From an uncultured Collinsella sp. (lineage in GTDB: Bacteria; Actinomycetota; Coriobacteriia; Coriobacteriales; Coriobacteriaceae): a DNA stretch of 8,432 nucleotides. Below are positions 6,566-8,432 of this stretch, piece after piece. The first letter of the stretch is position 1, and every line of letters begins with the position of its first letter. The notes below the pieces were generated by a model. It did no database searches. It was not told the DNA's origin and worked only from the letters and a program-made list of their open reading frames with translations. The stretch covers positions 1-8,432 of the forward strand of contig CAAFMM010000277.1 of NCBI GenBank assembly GCA_900764025.1, in the 5' to 3' direction. Made by a program: the position numbers and the translations under genes.

Positions 6566-7858
6566 GTGCTCGCACCTCATATCTCCGTCGTCAACCTCGG
6601 CTGTCGTGTCAACCGGGTTGAGTCCGACCGTATCACTGCCGATTTAATGCGCCTGGGCTTTGCGATGGTGGAGCCTCAGGATGCTGAGCTGATCGTCATT
6701 AACACCTGTGCCGTTACGGGCGAGGCCGAGGCCAAGACCCGTAAGGCCGTTCGCCATGCGCTGGCCTATCCAAACGAGCCCTATGTGGTCGTGACCGGAT
6801 GCGTAGTCAATCTGCACCCCGAGGAGCTGCTGGAGCTTTCGGACCGCGTGATCGCCGAGCCGTCCAAGATCGATGTCGCCGAACGCGTCTGCGAGGTGCT
6901 GGGCGTTGAGTCCGATGACGTTTCCGCCTGCAGCGACGGCGAGGTTGTCGACGCGCTTGGTCGCTCGCGTCTGGGCGTGAAGATCCAGGACGGCTGCAAC
7001 CATCGTTGCACCTATTGCATTGTGTGGAAGGCCCGCGGCCCCGAGCGCTCCGTGCCGGTTGAGTCCGTGCTCGAGCAAGTTCGCCAGGCTCAGGAGGCCG
7101 GCGTGCCCGAGGTGGTGCTGACGGGCGTGAACTTGGGCGCCTACGATGGCAAGAGCGCGACTGATGAACACGTCGAGATCGATGAGCTGCTCGAGGCTAT
7201 CATGGAGCGCACGTCCATTCCGCATGTGCGCATTTCCTCGGTTGAGCCCATGGATATCTCCGAGTCCCTGCTTAAGGTCATGGCGCGCTATCCGCAGCGC
7301 ATCGCCCCGTTTTTGCACCTGCCCGTGCAGTCCGGCTGCACCAGGACTCTGCATCGTATGGGCCGTCCCTATAGCGCCGGGGCCTTCGAGGAAACGGTGC
7401 ACATGATTCGCACCAACTTGCCTCAGGTGTCCCTTTCGTGCGATGTCATCGTCGGTTTTCCCGGCGAGACGGACGAGGAGTTTGAGGAGTCGCTGGCGCT
7501 GTGCCGCCGCGTGGGCTTCTCGCGTATGCACGTGTTCCGCTACAGCAAGCGCCCCGGTACCCTTGCTGCCGAAATGCCCGACCAGGTGCCGCCCGAGGTC
7601 ATGGCCGAGCGCAGCCGTCGTATGCGAGCCGCGGCGCAGGAGCTCGCCATTGCCGACGCTCGCCGTCGCGTGGGAACCGTCGAGCGCGCCGTGCTCGAGT
7701 ATGGCGATAACCTGACGCTCGGTTCGTTCCATCATGCCCGTCTTGACGATACCCGTGGACTCACAGCCCCGTGCCTGCTCGATGTTGCTATCATCGGAGT
7801 CGATGATTCCGGCTTGGTCCATGCACGCAGGGAGGTTCATGAAAGCCTCGAAGATTAG
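6566..7858 (+). CDS. mtaB: tRNA t6A37 methylthiotransferase MtaB
   Basis: MtaB is a radical SAM methylthiotransferase that converts t6A to ms2t6A at position 37 of ANN-decoding tRNAs, using two iron-sulfur clusters. The 430-residue protein shows the N-terminal methylthiotransferase domain with three cluster cysteines: LGCRVN (Cys13), INTCAVT (Cys48) and VTGCVVN (Cys79). The radical SAM motif is KIQDGCNHRCTYC with Cys144, Cys148 and Cys151. It continues with LTGVNLGAY (185-193), HLPVQSGC, CDVIVGFPGETDEEF, VFRYSKRPGT and a C-terminal TRAM-like region (about 368-425). KIQDGC and the RVN motif favour MtaB over MiaB or RimO. After the third Cys the usual I-I-P-x-x-R-G reads IVWKARG, with Trp in place of the common Pro. 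Start GTG, with a Shine-Dalgarno overlapping the dnaJ stop. The dnaJ-mtaB-phoH order is typical of the Gram-positive dnaK neighbourhood. Confidence 0.94.
   Translation: MLAPHISVVNLGCRVNRVESDRITADLMRLGFAMVEPQDAELIVINTCAVTGEAEAKTRKAVRHALAYPNEPYVVVTGCVVNLHPEELLELSDRVIAEPSKIDVAERVCEVLGVESDDVSACSDGEVVDALGRSRLGVKIQDGCNHRCTYCIVWKARGPERSVPVESVLEQVRQAQEAGVPEVVLTGVNLGAYDGKSATDEHVEIDELLEAIMERTSIPHVRISSVEPMDISESLLKVMARYPQRIAPFLHLPVQSGCTRTLHRMGRPYSAGAFEETVHMIRTNLPQVSLSCDVIVGFPGETDEEFEESLALCRRVGFSRMHVFRYSKRPGTLAAEMPDQVPPEVMAERSRRMRAAAQELAIADARRRVGTVERAVLEYGDNLTLGSFHHARLDDTRGLTAPCLLDVAIIGVDDSGLVHARREVHESLED
7830..7835 (+). promoter_or_regulatory. Ribosome binding site for phoH inside mtaB
   Basis: GGGAGG ends only 3 bases before the ATG at 7839, a short spacing. 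The other in-frame ATG at 7821 has no purine-rich site before it and would add just six residues, so 7839 is preferred. Confidence 0.5.
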
Positions 7859-8432
7859 ACTTTCCGTTCCCGAGGGAATTGATCCCTCGCGCGTTTTGGG
7901 TGCCAGCGACGGCGTCCTACGTGCGCTCGAGAGTTTGGTTCGCGTCCACATGGTCGCACGTGGCGATAGCATCGCCGTGAGCGGTGACCCGGACGAGGTC
8001 GAGCTCGTGGCGCGCTTTTTTGAGCATGCTTTTCGCGAGGCGGCCGCTGGGCGCACGCTGTCTGCCGACGATGTGTCTCGCTGCCTGGCCGTCTTGCGCG
8101 ACGGTGAGCATGAGGCTACGTCGCTTCGCGATGATGTGTTGCTTTCGTATCGCGGTCGCGCCATTCGCCCCAAGACGCTCGGCCAAAAGCGCTACGTGGA
8201 TGCTATCCGCTCGCATACCATCACGTTTGGCCTGGGTCCTGCCGGTACCGGTAAGACCTATCTGGCCATGGCGCTCGCCGTCGCCGCGCTCAAGCGTCAC
8301 GAGGTGGGCCGTCTGATCTTGACGCGTCCGGTTGTCGAGGCGGGGGAGAACCTGGGCTTTTTGCCCGGTACCCTCGAGGAAAAGATCGATCCCTATATGC
8401 GTCCGCTCTACGATGCCCTTTTTGACATGATG
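7839..8432 (+). CDS. phoH: PhoH family ATPase (5' part, runs off the window)
   Basis: PhoH-like proteins are cytoplasmic P-loop ATPases resembling the N-terminal half of superfamily 1 helicases. Their exact role is unsettled, but they are usually encoded next to the rRNA-processing factor ybeY. The reading frame is open for 198 codons to the last base of the window, so the C-terminus is missing (the family usually has about 310-340 residues). Seen: an N-terminal region with VARGDSIAVSGDPDEVE (39-55), then GRAIRPKTLGQKRYVDAI (106-123), the Walker A motif GPAGTGKT (133-140), and the family signature LTRPVVEAGENLGFLPG (161-177) followed by EEKIDPYMRPLYDAL. The start overlaps the end of mtaB by 20 bases in another frame, which suggests coupled translation. 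The name phoH is a family name. Regulation by phosphate is not implied. Confidence 0.95.
   Translation, partial: MKASKIRLSVPEGIDPSRVLGASDGVLRALESLVRVHMVARGDSIAVSGDPDEVELVARFFEHAFREAAAGRTLSADDVSRCLAVLRDGEHEATSLRDDVLLSYRGRAIRPKTLGQKRYVDAIRSHTITFGLGPAGTGKTYLAMALAVAALKRHEVGRLILTRPVVEAGENLGFLPGTLEEKIDPYMRPLYDALFDMM

Noticed and set aside
6644..8173. Minus-strand 509-residue open frame
   Set aside because: It is antisense to mtaB and phoH, which both have clear family motifs. Long antisense frames are expected in GC-rich coding DNA, and it shows no recognisable domain.

Overview
The window is a gene-dense piece of a high-GC bacterial chromosome. All seven protein genes lie on the + strand. Protein flavour (an actinobacterial-looking arginine patch in DnaJ, heavy use of GCC/GGC/CTG/CGC codons, GTG starts) and gene order suggest a Coriobacteriia-type actinobacterium, possibly Collinsella-like. 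That assignment is an inference from familiarity, not from a search.

Layout: bases 1-52 are not genomic. They match the 3' 52 bases of the Illumina P5/read-1 sequencing adapter, so the window starts at a contig edge and real DNA begins at about base 53. Next come lepA (70-1881), dusB (1886-2929) and hemW (2932-4164), packed 2-4 bases apart. After a 58-base gap is a DnaJ-type gene (4223-5326) whose product has a J domain, a complete four-motif zinc domain and the first client-binding domain, but ends in about three hydrophobic, probably membrane-spanning segments instead of the second C-terminal domain. After an 81-base gap is a canonical full-length dnaJ (5408-6556), then mtaB (6566-7858) and the 5' 198 codons of phoH (7839 to the window end), which overlaps mtaB by 20 bases. 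No intergenic stretch exceeds 81 bases. I saw no RNA genes, mobile elements, CRISPR arrays or convincing terminators.

The genes share a theme of translation and protein quality control. LepA acts on ribosomes, DusB and MtaB modify tRNA, HemW handles heme, the two J-proteins are Hsp70 co-chaperones, and PhoH is an ATPase usually found next to ybeY. The order resembles the widespread lepA-hemW-hrcA-grpE-dnaK-dnaJ-...-mtaB-phoH cluster of Firmicutes, but here hrcA-grpE-dnaK are absent and a second, membrane-type J-protein gene stands before dnaJ. This tandem pair, and especially the membrane-embedded DnaJ variant, is the most interesting content.
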